12,959 nt of DNA, from the NCBI GenBank assembly GCA_964525015.1, contig CAZGFY010000041.1:1-12959 (forward strand). Reading direction: 5' to 3'. This DNA is from RGIG3102 sp964525015. GTDB taxonomy: Bacteria; Bacillota; Clostridia; Oscillospirales; Ruminococcaceae. Under the pieces are notes generated by a model. That model did not search any database. It saw nothing but the letters and a program-made list of their open reading frames with translations, and was not told the DNA's origin. A program made the position numbers and the translations under genes. How positions within the stretch are numbered: the first letter of the stretch is position 1; every line of letters starts with the position of its first letter. Shown here piece by piece: positions 1 through 7,347 of the stretch.

Positions 1-117
1 ATAGAGAGCCTATTTGATTATTATTAAACGTGTTCGGATTATGTGAGCAAGGCTAAATAAACTATACATTTAATAATACAATATCTACTATCTTTTTTCA
101 ACATATATTTTATATAT

Positions 118-153
118 AAAAACGAAACTCATTTAGCTTTGAGTTTCGTTTTT
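118..153 (-). terminator. intrinsic terminator of the class A PBP gene
   Basis: A perfect 14-bp inverted repeat (118-131 and 140-153, core ACGAAACTCA / TGAGTTTCGT) with an 8-nt loop lies 16 bases beyond the stop codon of the minus-strand PBP gene. Read on the minus strand the stem ends in a run of T. Because the flanks are A-rich on one side and T-rich on the other it could also stop plus-strand transcripts entering from the left. Bases 1-117 hold no gene I can support. Confidence 0.85.
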
Positions 154-169
154 CCAATTAATCTTTTGA

Positions 170-2380
170 TTATGGGTGTAAATGACAAGGAATTGGCATA
201 TTATCTGGTGTGTAGTATCCAACTGTTCTATTTACGCAGTTTGGATTTGCAGTACCACCTGAATCTAAGCAGTAATCATAAACCACAACGCCACTAGATG
301 TTGGGAATCTGATAACTTCCATATCTTCTTGCACTTCATTCATAACATTTCTCCAAGCAACTGTTGGTGGATGAATTGAGTAGCTACTACTTCTCCAAGC
401 AAGTGCATCCGGTTCATCATAGCCATACCAAGTTGCCGTTACATAATAAGGAGTAAGCCCTATAAACCAGTGGTCTTTGTTATCACTTGTAGTACCAGTT
501 TTACCAATTGAATCCATATAACTTGCACCAAGCCCAGAGCCAGTACCTTCGCCTATCATAACAGTTCTAAGCATTCTATTCATTATATAAGCTGTTTCAT
601 CAGAAATCGCCCTAACAGAAGTGCTGCTTGATTCTAGTATAGTTTCGCCTGCTGCATTTTCAACAGTCGTGTAGCAGTATGGCTCATAATATGTTCCACC
701 ATTACCAAAAATAGCATATGCTGCTGCCATTTCAAGAGGTGAAATACCAGTTGTCATACTTCCAAGTGCTAAAGGCCCATAGTCAACGTCGTTAACTGGG
801 TCTAGCGTTGAAATTCCAAGAGTTGTTGATAAAAATTCATATGAAACTGCTGGAGTTACATATGTTAAAACTCTAACTGCTGGAGTATTTAAAGATTTTG
901 CAACTGCTCTTTGCAGTGTAATATCTGCTTCTAGATAAGTTTGTGAGTAGTTCGCTGGCCAGTCTTTTAATTGTCCTGTTGTTTCATCCTTAATTTGGAA
1001 CACTGGTGAATCAAAGATTGGTGAAGAGTAGTTTACATAGCCATAGTCGATAGCTAGTGCATAAGAGCCGATTGGTTTCATTGTAGAACCAGTTTGTCTA
1101 ACACTATCAACTGCCCTATTTAAAACTCTATCTTCTGTTTTTTCGCCAAGCCCACCAACAACTGCAACTATTCTTCCTTCATAATCCATAGAAACCATAG
1201 CAGCTTGCGGTGTTTGAATCATTTCAACTAGGTTTCCATCATCATCATAGCCCATATAAGTGTCTTCTGTCATAGTGAAAACTTGTGGGTCCCTAGTGTT
1301 TAGCATTTCAAGTTCCATTGCTTCTTGCAGTTCAGGGTCAACAGTTGAGTATATTTTAAGTCCACTATTATATAAATAAATTTCAGCGTCATACTCACTC
1401 ATATCATATTCAGCCATTAAATCTTCAACAACTTGGTTTATAACCATATCTGTAAAATATGAGTTTTTTGAAGTAACAGTGTTTTCAACTGCTAAATTTA
1501 CAGGCTCCGCTAATGCAGTTTCGTATTCGGAATCTGTTATCTTGCCTTGCTCGTGCATAAAGAAAAGAATATCATCTCTTCTATCAAGCGAATTTTCAAG
1601 ATTTTTATATGGATTATAGGCAGATGGATTTTTAGTAATCCCTGCAAGCAGTGCCCCTTCAGCAATTGTTAAATCGCCAATATCTTTTCCAAAGTAATAG
1701 TTTGCACCAGCTTGAACACCTGCTAAAGTTCCTGATAAACGGTGAGTGTTTAGATACGCTTCTAATATTTCATCTTTACTATATTCGCTTTCTAAAACAA
1801 TCGCTCTATATATCTCTCTAACTTTTCTTAAAGCACCATCAATACCTGATGAAGCATTATCCATCATAATATTTTTTATAAGCTGCTGTGTAATAGTTGA
1901 GGCACCCCTTTGGCTATCAAAAAGTTGAATAGGTGTGTATTCATTAACAGCCGATGCCACTGTTCCAACTAAATCAAAACCGATATGCTCATAAAATCCT
2001 GCATCTTCAACTGCTATATAAGCATCTTGAACGTGCTGTGGTATATCAGCTAGAGCAACCCAAGTTCTCTTTTCTTCCCCACCTAGCTTTTGATATTCTA
2101 GATATTCGCCAGTTTCGCTATCTTGATAATAGATAGTACTTGTAAAGCTAAGTTCTAGATTAGTTAGGTTTATATCATCATTTTTAGTTACATCAACTAG
2201 ATATAATGTTAGCGCTATTGCAACGCAAGAGCCTGCAATAATTCCAAAACAAGTTAGAATACCAATCCAATACCCTATTTTTTTTATAATAGAGCCTTTT
2301 GATTTTTTCTTTGTACTGCCTTGGGTGCTTTTATTTGTCCCATCTGGCTTTTTTGCTGATGAAGCTCTTTTAGTGCTCAC
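170..2380 (-). CDS. class A penicillin-binding protein (bifunctional glycosyltransferase/transpeptidase, PBP1A type)
   Basis: Polymerises lipid II into glycan strands and cross-links the stem peptides outside the membrane. Reading from the GTG at 2380 it has 736 residues: a Lys/Ser-rich cytoplasmic tail (1-34), one membrane segment (about 36-62), a GT51 domain (about 95-270) with the EDAGFYEH motif carrying catalytic Glu125 and the RGASTITQQL motif (158-167), and a transpeptidase domain (about 390-680) with STMK (Ser432 nucleophile, Lys435), SLN (496-498) and KTGT (627-630). The C-terminal tail has three cysteines (704, 715, 732) and ends in PCHLHP, a pattern I associate with clostridial PBPs. 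Start: the GTG has no ribosome binding site, whereas AAGGAGTGA at 2417-2425 is correctly spaced for an in-frame ATT at 2408-2410, which would add ten residues (INNQEKSKKT, initiator read as Met). The gene stands alone, divergent from the small gene at 2499. Confidence 0.95.
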   Translation of the reverse strand: MSTKRASSAKKPDGTNKSTQGSTKKKSKGSIIKKIGYWIGILTCFGIIAGSCVAIALTLYLVDVTKNDDINLTNLELSFTSTIYYQDSETGEYLEYQKLGGEEKRTWVALADIPQHVQDAYIAVEDAGFYEHIGFDLVGTVASAVNEYTPIQLFDSQRGASTITQQLIKNIMMDNASSGIDGALRKVREIYRAIVLESEYSKDEILEAYLNTHRLSGTLAGVQAGANYYFGKDIGDLTIAEGALLAGITKNPSAYNPYKNLENSLDRRDDILFFMHEQGKITDSEYETALAEPVNLAVENTVTSKNSYFTDMVINQVVEDLMAEYDMSEYDAEIYLYNSGLKIYSTVDPELQEAMELEMLNTRDPQVFTMTEDTYMGYDDDGNLVEMIQTPQAAMVSMDYEGRIVAVVGGLGEKTEDRVLNRAVDSVRQTGSTMKPIGSYALAIDYGYVNYSSPIFDSPVFQIKDETTGQLKDWPANYSQTYLEADITLQRAVAKSLNTPAVRVLTYVTPAVSYEFLSTTLGISTLDPVNDVDYGPLALGSMTTGISPLEMAAAYAIFGNGGTYYEPYCYTTVENAAGETILESSSTSVRAISDETAYIMNRMLRTVMIGEGTGSGLGASYMDSIGKTGTTSDNKDHWFIGLTPYYVTATWYGYDEPDALAWRSSSYSIHPPTVAWRNVMNEVQEDMEVIRFPTSSGVVVYDYCLDSGGTANPNCVNRTVGYYTPDNMPIPCHLHP

Positions 2381-2416
2381 TGTTTTTTTACTTTTTTCTT
2401 GATTATTAATAAGTAT

Positions 2417-2425
2417 TCACTCCTT
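2417..2425 (-). promoter_or_regulatory. ribosome binding site that points to a non-standard start codon
   Basis: AAGGAGTGA on the minus strand is the best Shine-Dalgarno match near the PBP gene. Nine bases separate its GGAG from an in-frame ATT codon (2408-2410). An in-frame TGA at 2417-2419 closes the frame just upstream, so only ATA (2416), CTT, ATT and the unassisted GTG (2380) are available as starts. ATT is the best-spaced one. Confidence 0.6.
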
Positions 2426-2434
2426 TTTAACTTT

Positions 2435-2451
2435 CATATTTTAAAAATATG
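2435..2451. repeat. short dyad in the divergent PBP / small-protein intergenic region
   Basis: CATATTT and AAATATG (7 bp each) flank a 3-nt centre between two divergent genes. It could be an operator or simply an AT-rich coincidence; no clear promoter boxes are visible around it. Confidence 0.3.
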
Positions 2452-2498
2452 AATTAAATTAGCAAAAAGCATCAAAATAAATAAGAGAGGTGCTTTTT

Positions 2499-2810
2499 AT
2501 GAAAAAACTAATTTTATTTTCTATTATAATAATTTCAATTCTTTTAATCTCAGTTAGTATTTACAATATTAGTAGTCTTGACACTAAAGAAGAAATCCAA
2601 ACTAGAGAATTAACTAAAACGGCATACATTTTAAAAGAATATGATGGCAAGCTTGCCGTTTATTCTTCCAGCGATGAAAATTCTCCAATTGCCGTTTACG
2701 ATGTTTATATTCATCTTTTACCTGAAAATGATATTGAAGTTTTGCGTAAAGGTATATCGATACAAGATGAAGAAACATTACAAAAAACACTTGAGGATTT
2801 TGGCTTATAA
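2499..2810 (+). CDS. small membrane-anchored protein with a BofC-C-terminal-like region
   Basis: A 103-residue protein: a hydrophobic N-terminal segment (about residues 2-23) serves as signal anchor or signal peptide, followed by an exported part of about 75 residues. The section running YILKEYDGKLAVYSS, then YDVYIHLLPENDIEVLRKGI resembles small clostridial proteins whose C-terminal half is like that of BofC (an intermembrane regulator of sporulation in Bacillus); the match is from memory and not verified. Function unknown. A GTG at 2490 lies inside the ribosome binding site AGAGAGGTG, so the ATG at 2499 (6 nt beyond the site) is the better start. The gene is divergent from the PBP, and no terminator hairpin is visible after it. 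Confidence 0.75.
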   Translation: MKKLILFSIIIISILLISVSIYNISSLDTKEEIQTRELTKTAYILKEYDGKLAVYSSSDENSPIAVYDVYIHLLPENDIEVLRKGISIQDEETLQKTLEDFGL

Positions 2811-2948
2811 TACGCTTTTTGAAATTATCACCTATACATTATAAAACTTTTTCTTAGATATTTCAATGAAAATTTTATAACAAAATTATATCAAGGGGTA
2901 TTTTTTGTGTTATTATTTTGAAAATTGGCGATATTCCTGCTATTATTA

Positions 2949-2976
2949 TTGAAATATATTATAACTATGATATAAT
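2949..2976 (+). promoter_or_regulatory. sigma-A-like promoter of the FkbH-ACP unit
   Basis: TTGAAA (2949-2954), a 16-bp spacer and TATAAT (2971-2976), with TG one base before the -10 giving an extended -10 (TGATATAAT). Transcription would begin near 2983, giving a leader of about 50 nt to the ATG at 3032. The rest of 2811-2948 holds nothing I can identify. Confidence 0.7.
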
Positions 2977-3031
2977 ATATATGCTGTAAAAAAACTATAT
3001 TTCAGCTCACTAAGAAAGGAATAGTTATATT

Positions 3032-4813
3032 ATGTCAATTTTCAAACACCCTTTAGACAATGCTTTTATTTTGCAAAAAAAGAAGCGATTAAAAAAACAA
3101 CTTTTAGAAAAAGATAATCTAATAGATAAAAAAATCGCAATTCTTTCAGGCTCCACTATTGGAGAAATTCAAAATATTTTAGAACTTTTTTTACTTGATA
3201 ATGGTATTAAGCCTGAATTTTTAGTTGGCGATTTTAATAGATACTATGAAGAAATAATGTTTAATGATGGGGATATTAAAAACTTTGCCCCTGATTATAT
3301 TTATATTCACACAACAAATAAAAACCTAGAAAATCTTCCTGTTCCAAGTGATAGCGAAGAAACAGTTAATGAGAAATTAGAAAATGAATTTAATCGTTTA
3401 ACTGCTGTTTACGAAAAAGCCCTTTCATTTGGCAGTATCGTTTTAATAAATAATTTTGAGATGCCATTTTATCGTTTGTTTGGCAATAAAGATGTTTCGG
3501 CTGTTCAAGGGGTTGTAAACTTTACATTAAGATTAAATTTAAAAATCAGCGAATATGTTAATTCAAAAGAAAACATTTATATAAATGATATTAATTATCT
3601 ATCTTCTTTAATTGGGATTGATAATTGGTTTAGCCTTGAAAATTGGTATTTATATAAATACGCTCTTTCTGTTGAAAAAATCCCAGATTTAGCCTTTAGC
3701 CTATCAAATATAATTAAATCAACACTTGGCAAAAACAAAAAAAGCGTTATCCTTGATTTAGATAACACACTTTGGGGTGGTGTTATTGGTGATGATGGTG
3801 CAGACGGAATACAAATTGGAAAAGAAGCTCCAGCAGGAATGAGCTACACCGAATTCCAATATTACTTAAAAAACCTATCCTCTCTTGGTATAATGCTAAA
3901 TGTTTGCTCAAAAAATGAGCACGATATCGCAAAAACTGGCTTTGATTTAAGAAAAGATGCCCCTTTATCCTACGAAGATTTTATTTCTTTTAAAGCAAAT
4001 TGGAACCCAAAACACGAAAATATTGAAAATATAGCATCTGAAATTAATATTGGTCTTGATAGCTTTGTGTTTATAGATGATAATCCAGCTGAAAGAGAAA
4101 TTGTAAGACAGCATATATCTGCTATCGAAGTTCCTGAAGTAAAAGCGCCTGAAGATTATATAAAGGCTATTGATAGAAATGGCTATTTTGAAATCACAAC
4201 TTTTACAAAAGACGATGCTAAAAGAAACGATATGTATAAAGAAAACGCAAAGCGTGCCGCTGTTCAAAGCAGTTTCACCGATTATAGCGCCTACCTTTTA
4301 AGCCTTGATATGAGTAGTGATATTGGGCATTTCTCCTCTAATCATTCTGAAAGAATAACTCAGCTTATCAATAAAACAAATCAATTTAATTTCACAACTC
4401 GCAGATACACCCAAGGCGAAGTTGAAGAGATAATCCAAGATAAAGAAAATTATATTTCTATTTATGCAAATTTAGTTGATAAATTTGGAGATAATGGCAT
4501 TACCACCTGCTTTATTTCATCAATTAAAGATAATGTGGCAAATATTGATTTATGGGTAATGTCTTGCAGGGTGTTTAAAAGAGATTTGGAATTTGCAGTT
4601 TTTGATTACTTTATAAACAAATGCAAGGAAATGGGAGTAAATAAAATCACAGCAAACTATATCCCAACAGCTAAAAATATTATTATTAAAGATTTCTATG
4701 AAACCCTAGGATTTACGCTTACCCTTGACAGCGAGCAAGAAAAAAGGTATATTTTAGATGTTCCAAGTGAATACAAAAATAAAAACGCAGTTATTAAAAT
4801 GACTGTTTTATAA
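3032..4813 (+). CDS. FkbH-like HAD-IIIC family protein (glyceryl-ACP forming transferase/phosphatase)
   Basis: A full-length (593 residue) FkbH-type enzyme. Characterised relatives take 1,3-bisphosphoglycerate, remove a phosphate and load the glyceryl unit on the phosphopantetheine arm of an ACP. The N-terminal part (about 1-225) has the SGNH-like region of this family (ILSGSTIGEI at 37-46). The HAD domain follows: motif I DLDNTLWGG (Asp242 nucleophile, Asp244), motif II Ser293, motif III Lys in NPK (about 327), motif IV FIDDNP (Asp349, Asp350). The C-terminal GNAT-like domain (about 430-565) carries the family signatures INKTNQFNFTTRRYT, DKFGDNG and SCRVFKRDLE. All catalytic residues are present, so activity is expected. 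Start: AAGAAAGGA 11 nt before the ATG. The ACP gene follows after 21 bp, its natural partner. Which pathway it feeds is not shown here. Confidence 0.93.
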   Translation: MSIFKHPLDNAFILQKKKRLKKQLLEKDNLIDKKIAILSGSTIGEIQNILELFLLDNGIKPEFLVGDFNRYYEEIMFNDGDIKNFAPDYIYIHTTNKNLENLPVPSDSEETVNEKLENEFNRLTAVYEKALSFGSIVLINNFEMPFYRLFGNKDVSAVQGVVNFTLRLNLKISEYVNSKENIYINDINYLSSLIGIDNWFSLENWYLYKYALSVEKIPDLAFSLSNIIKSTLGKNKKSVILDLDNTLWGGVIGDDGADGIQIGKEAPAGMSYTEFQYYLKNLSSLGIMLNVCSKNEHDIAKTGFDLRKDAPLSYEDFISFKANWNPKHENIENIASEINIGLDSFVFIDDNPAEREIVRQHISAIEVPEVKAPEDYIKAIDRNGYFEITTFTKDDAKRNDMYKENAKRAAVQSSFTDYSAYLLSLDMSSDIGHFSSNHSERITQLINKTNQFNFTTRRYTQGEVEEIIQDKENYISIYANLVDKFGDNGITTCFISSIKDNVANIDLWVMSCRVFKRDLEFAVFDYFINKCKEMGVNKITANYIPTAKNIIIKDFYETLGFTLTLDSEQEKRYILDVPSEYKNKNAVIKMTVL

Positions 4814-4834
4814 TTAAAAAGGATGGATAGTATT

Positions 4835-5077
4835 ATGACAAGAGAAGAAATTTATGAAGAACTAACCGAGATTTTCAGAGATATTTTTGATGATGAAGAC
4901 ATTGTTTTATCAGATGAAACAACTGCTGATGATATCGAAGATTGGGATAGCTTAGAGCAAATAAACCTACTAGTTGCAATCGAGAAAAAATTCCAAATCA
5001 AATTCCAACTAGCACAAGTTAGTGGCCTTGAAAACGTTGGGGCTATGGTTGATTTAGTTCAAGAATTAATCGGATAA
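4835..5077 (+). CDS. acyl carrier protein dedicated to the FkbH cluster
   Basis: An 80-residue acidic ACP of the phosphopantetheine-binding family. The attachment serine is in WDSLEQINL (Ser39 counted from the ATG at 4835), preceded by helix I (TREEIYEELTEIFRDIF) and followed by the acidic/hydrophobic helix II, LVAIEKKFQI. An in-frame ATG at 4823 is fused to the AAAAAGGA ribosome binding site, too close to be used, so I place the start at 4835, 11 nt after GGA, as in the neighbouring genes. The spacing of 21 bp from the FkbH gene and the shared promoter indicate co-transcription. Its probable role is to carry the glyceryl or a derived acyl group. No phosphopantetheinyl transferase is in the window, so a housekeeping one must activate it. 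Confidence 0.93.
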   Translation: MTREEIYEELTEIFRDIFDDEDIVLSDETTADDIEDWDSLEQINLLVAIEKKFQIKFQLAQVSGLENVGAMVDLVQELIG

Positions 5078-5082
5078 TTATT

Positions 5083-5118
5083 AAAGAGTTTTAAGATAAT
5101 TTCTTAAAACTCTTTTTT
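5083..5118 (+). terminator. intrinsic terminator after the ACP gene
   Basis: A perfect 14-bp stem (5083-5096 with 5102-5115, core AGAGTTTTAAGA) around a 5-nt loop, followed by a T run to 5118, six bases after the ACP stop codon. It separates the FkbH-ACP transcript from the MaoC-SDR-GNAT transcript. Confidence 0.9.
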
Positions 5119-5145
5119 GCATAATAACATCTTTTATGCTATAAT
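5117..5145 (+). promoter_or_regulatory. promoter of the MaoC-SDR-GNAT unit, overlapping the terminator tail
   Basis: TTGCAT (5117-5122), a 17-bp spacer and TATAAT (5140-5145) with a TGC extension immediately upstream of the -10. The first two bases of the -35 are the last two of the T run of the preceding terminator. Leader of about 30 nt to the ATG at 5181. Confidence 0.7.
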
Positions 5146-5180
5146 ATTTTTATTATTAAAATGAAAAGGATATTAAAAAA

Positions 5181-5597
5181 ATGAATAGCTATAAATTTTC
5201 TGATTTAAATATTGGCACTTCTTATGAATTCACCGTTAGTATAACCGAGGAAATGATGGATAAATTTGCAGATATCACCGGAGATATCAGCCCTATTCAT
5301 ATGAGTGCTGAGTATGCAGTTTCTAAAGGATTTCCTTCAAGAGTTTGCCACGGAATGCTTTTTGGCAGTATGTTTTCAACCCTTTGTGGAGTTTATCTTC
5401 CTGGAGAACACTGCCTTTTACACAGCGTTCAAACTAAATTTTCTCTGCCTGTTTTTTCAGGTGATACATTAACTGTTTTTGGAGAAATCAAAGAATTAAA
5501 CGAAACTTTTAAAACTGCCCTTGTTAAAGGATATATTAAAAATCAAAACGGCAAAAAGGTTTGCAAGGCTGAAATTCAGCTTGGCGTTAGAGAATAA
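5181..5597 (+). CDS. MaoC-like (R)-specific enoyl hydratase / 3-hydroxyacyl dehydratase
   Basis: A 138-residue single hot-dog fold protein of the MaoC/PhaJ family, which reversibly adds water to trans-2-enoyl thioesters to give (R)-3-hydroxyacyl thioesters. The hydratase motif is complete: FADITGDISPIH contains the catalytic pair Asp35 and His40, then the conserved AVSKGFPSRVCHGML stretch (46-60) with HGML at 57-60. The middle (SVQTKFSLPVFSGDTL) matches the family's substrate-tunnel strand and PV..GD turn. Start: AAAAGGA ends 10 nt before the ATG. The reductase gene begins 16 bp after the stop codon, so the two proteins are probably co-made and act on the same acyl chain. Whether the carrier is the ACP next door or CoA cannot be read from the sequence. 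Confidence 0.9.
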   Translation: MNSYKFSDLNIGTSYEFTVSITEEMMDKFADITGDISPIHMSAEYAVSKGFPSRVCHGMLFGSMFSTLCGVYLPGEHCLLHSVQTKFSLPVFSGDTLTVFGEIKELNETFKTALVKGYIKNQNGKKVCKAEIQLGVRE

Positions 5598-5613
5598 AAA
5601 GGAAGTATTTTTT

Positions 5614-6339
5614 ATGAACAACTATCTTATAACAGGTGCCACTAGCGATATTGGAAAGGCACTAATTTTAACTTTAAACACTAAAAACTGCAAATTTTTT
5701 CTGCAAGGATATTCAAAACTTGATGATTTAAAAGAATTTTGCGATAAAAATATGGTGAATGCTGATTTTTTTAAGTGCGATTTATCTAGCGAAAATGATA
5801 TAGATAATTTTGTTTTGCAAATAAAAGACTGCGATATAAATCATTTTATTCATCTTCCAGCACTCGGCGTTGTAAACACAAAATTCAAAAACTTTGATGA
5901 AGATTTATTTAAAAGAGATTTTAATGTGCAAATTTTATCAGCTGTTAAAATTTCAAAGGCTATTCTTCCTAAAATGGCTAAAAATAAATTCGGCAGAGTT
6001 TTATTTATGTCAACTAGCTACACTCTAGCAAATCCACCTAAAAACACAGCTAGCTATATTATGAACAAAACTTCTTTAAACGGACTAATGAAAAGCCTTG
6101 CTAGTGACTATGCGTCTTTTGGAATAACTGTAAATGCAGTTAGCCCTAGTATGATTGAAACTAGCTTTTTAGCTAACACTAGCCATTTAATAGTTGAGGC
6201 AGCAGCAGCAGCTCATCCACTTAAAAGAAACGCAACTGTTGATGATGTTGTGCCTGCAATGGCGTTTTTGCTTTCAAAATCTGCTGGCTATATAACAGGG
6301 GTAAACCTTCCGATAACTGGAGGCGCTACAATTGAGTAA
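5614..6339 (+). CDS. short-chain dehydrogenase/reductase, 3-oxoacyl-ACP reductase (FabG) like
   Basis: A classical SDR of 241 residues. The N-terminal nucleotide-binding turn is TGATSDIG (7-14), in which the usual second glycine position is Asp, a variant found in SDRs. The active-site set is Asn104, Ser135 (in FMSTSYT), Tyr148 and Lys152 (SYIMNK), followed by the NAVSPSMIETSF segment after the catalytic helix and the family ending TGVNLPITGG. FabG-like enzymes reduce 3-oxoacyl-ACP to (R)-3-hydroxyacyl-ACP with NAD(P)H. The usual NNAG motif is replaced by HLPALG (80-85), so the substrate may differ from a fatty acid intermediate. The frame is open further upstream to 5521, but AAAAAGGA ten bases before the ATG at 5614 and the start of the Rossmann strand (NNYLITG) fix the start. 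The last eight bases overlap the next gene. Confidence 0.9.
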   Translation: MNNYLITGATSDIGKALILTLNTKNCKFFLQGYSKLDDLKEFCDKNMVNADFFKCDLSSENDIDNFVLQIKDCDINHFIHLPALGVVNTKFKNFDEDLFKRDFNVQILSAVKISKAILPKMAKNKFGRVLFMSTSYTLANPPKNTASYIMNKTSLNGLMKSLASDYASFGITVNAVSPSMIETSFLANTSHLIVEAAAAAHPLKRNATVDDVVPAMAFLLSKSAGYITGVNLPITGGATIE

Positions 6340-7309
6340 TATAAAGCGTATTCCCCTATCAGAAAAATCTAAAATAATCCAATTTTTAAATGAAAACTGG
6401 GGAAGTGAGCACCCTTTAGTCAATAATGAAACTTTTTTTAACTACTATTATTTAGACAATGATATGACTAATTTTTATGCCTACTATGAAGAAGATAAGA
6501 TAATTGCAATCTGTGGGTATATTAAATCTAGTAAAGAAGAAAACAGCGATATTTGGATTTCAATTTGGTGTGCTAAAAAAGGCAAAAATGGAATTGGGCT
6601 TGAATTAATGGGTTCTATGAAAGATTTAACTGGCGCAAATGTTATCTCTTGCAATAATATAAGAGAAAACACAATGCCTTTTTACACCTTTTTAGGCTAT
6701 CACCCTGATAGATTAAATCAGTATTATATTTTAAATGATAGTTTTCAAAATTTTAAAATAGCAAATATAAAAACTCACCCTGCTCCTTTTATAAACAAAG
6801 ATAACTCTATAAGTTTAAAACTTTTTTCTAACATTGATTTAATAAAAGCAAATTTTATTAATAATACCGATATTTTTCCAAAAAAAGATTTTTGGTATAT
6901 AGAAAATAGATATTTTAAAAATCCATACTATAATTATTTAGTGTATGGAATTTATAAAGATAGTGTATGCGTAGCATTAGCCGTTTTTAGATTAAATGAA
7001 AGCGAAGAAGGATTTGTTTTAAGGCTTGTAGATTATATAGGAAACAAGGCTGATTTCTCTTTATTAAATGGGCATATTCAGCCACTTTTAAAAGAATTTA
7101 ATGCCGAATACTGCGATTTATACTCCTTTGGCGTAGACGCTTTATCTGCTGGATTTATTTTAAGAGAAGTGAATGATGAAAATATTATTCCAAATTATTT
7201 AAACCCACTTTTAGAAAAAAATATCGACTATTTCTTTTTCACTTCAAACCCTGAAAACTTTACAATGTTTCGTGCCGACGGCGACCAAGATAGAAAAAAT
7301 CTAGTGTGA
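6332..7309 (+). CDS. GNAT-like putative acyltransferase with two related lobes
   Basis: A 325-residue protein starting at TTG, eight bases after GGAGG (6319-6323) that lies inside the end of the reductase gene; the overlap implies translational coupling. The N-terminal lobe (about 1-135) reads like a GNAT fold: FYAYYEEDKIIAICGYI beta strands, the KGKNGIGLELMGSM helix in the acetyl-CoA loop position, and the late FYTFLGYHPDRLNQYYIL segment. The C-terminal lobe (about 185-322) repeats the pattern (NYLVYGIYKDSVCVALAVFR) and ends in FRADGDQDRKN. I recall this DGDQD ending from hypothetical proteins of surface polysaccharide clusters, which is a memory and not a search result. It is the best candidate in the cassette for moving the finished acyl group from the ACP to an acceptor amine, but this is inference from position and fold. 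Confidence 0.7.
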   Translation: MSNIKRIPLSEKSKIIQFLNENWGSEHPLVNNETFFNYYYLDNDMTNFYAYYEEDKIIAICGYIKSSKEENSDIWISIWCAKKGKNGIGLELMGSMKDLTGANVISCNNIRENTMPFYTFLGYHPDRLNQYYILNDSFQNFKIANIKTHPAPFINKDNSISLKLFSNIDLIKANFINNTDIFPKKDFWYIENRYFKNPYYNYLVYGIYKDSVCVALAVFRLNESEEGFVLRLVDYIGNKADFSLLNGHIQPLLKEFNAEYCDLYSFGVDALSAGFILREVNDENIIPNYLNPLLEKNIDYFFFTSNPENFTMFRADGDQDRKNLV

Positions 7310-7347
7310 TTGATATTACACCTAGATATAGAAAGGACTATAATTAA

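Noticed and set aside
1..27. Possible tail of a plus-strand gene (IESLFDYY then TAA) at the window edge
   Set aside because: Eight codons are too few to show coding and nothing recognisable is encoded.
45..58. AAGGCTAAATAAA near both the window start and 9600
   Set aside because: The shared stretch is about 12 bases in AT-rich DNA and has no repeat context or target-site duplication.
1746..2136. Two 60-codon plus-strand frames inside the PBP gene
   Set aside because: Antisense shadows of a conserved gene without recognisable products.
3965..4267. A 100-codon minus-strand open frame inside the FkbH-like gene
   Set aside because: It is the shadow of a well-supported gene and has no ribosome binding site or recognisable product.
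5161..5184. A seven-codon frame (MKRILKK) whose TGA overlaps the MaoC start codon, like a leader peptide
   Set aside because: It has no ribosome binding site of its own and its first codons are the ribosome binding site of the MaoC gene.
5640..6185. Nine CTAG tetramers within about 545 bp of the SDR gene
   Set aside because: They come from common codon pairs with AGC, ACT and CTA, and CTAG is also frequent in other genes here, so no special site is implied.
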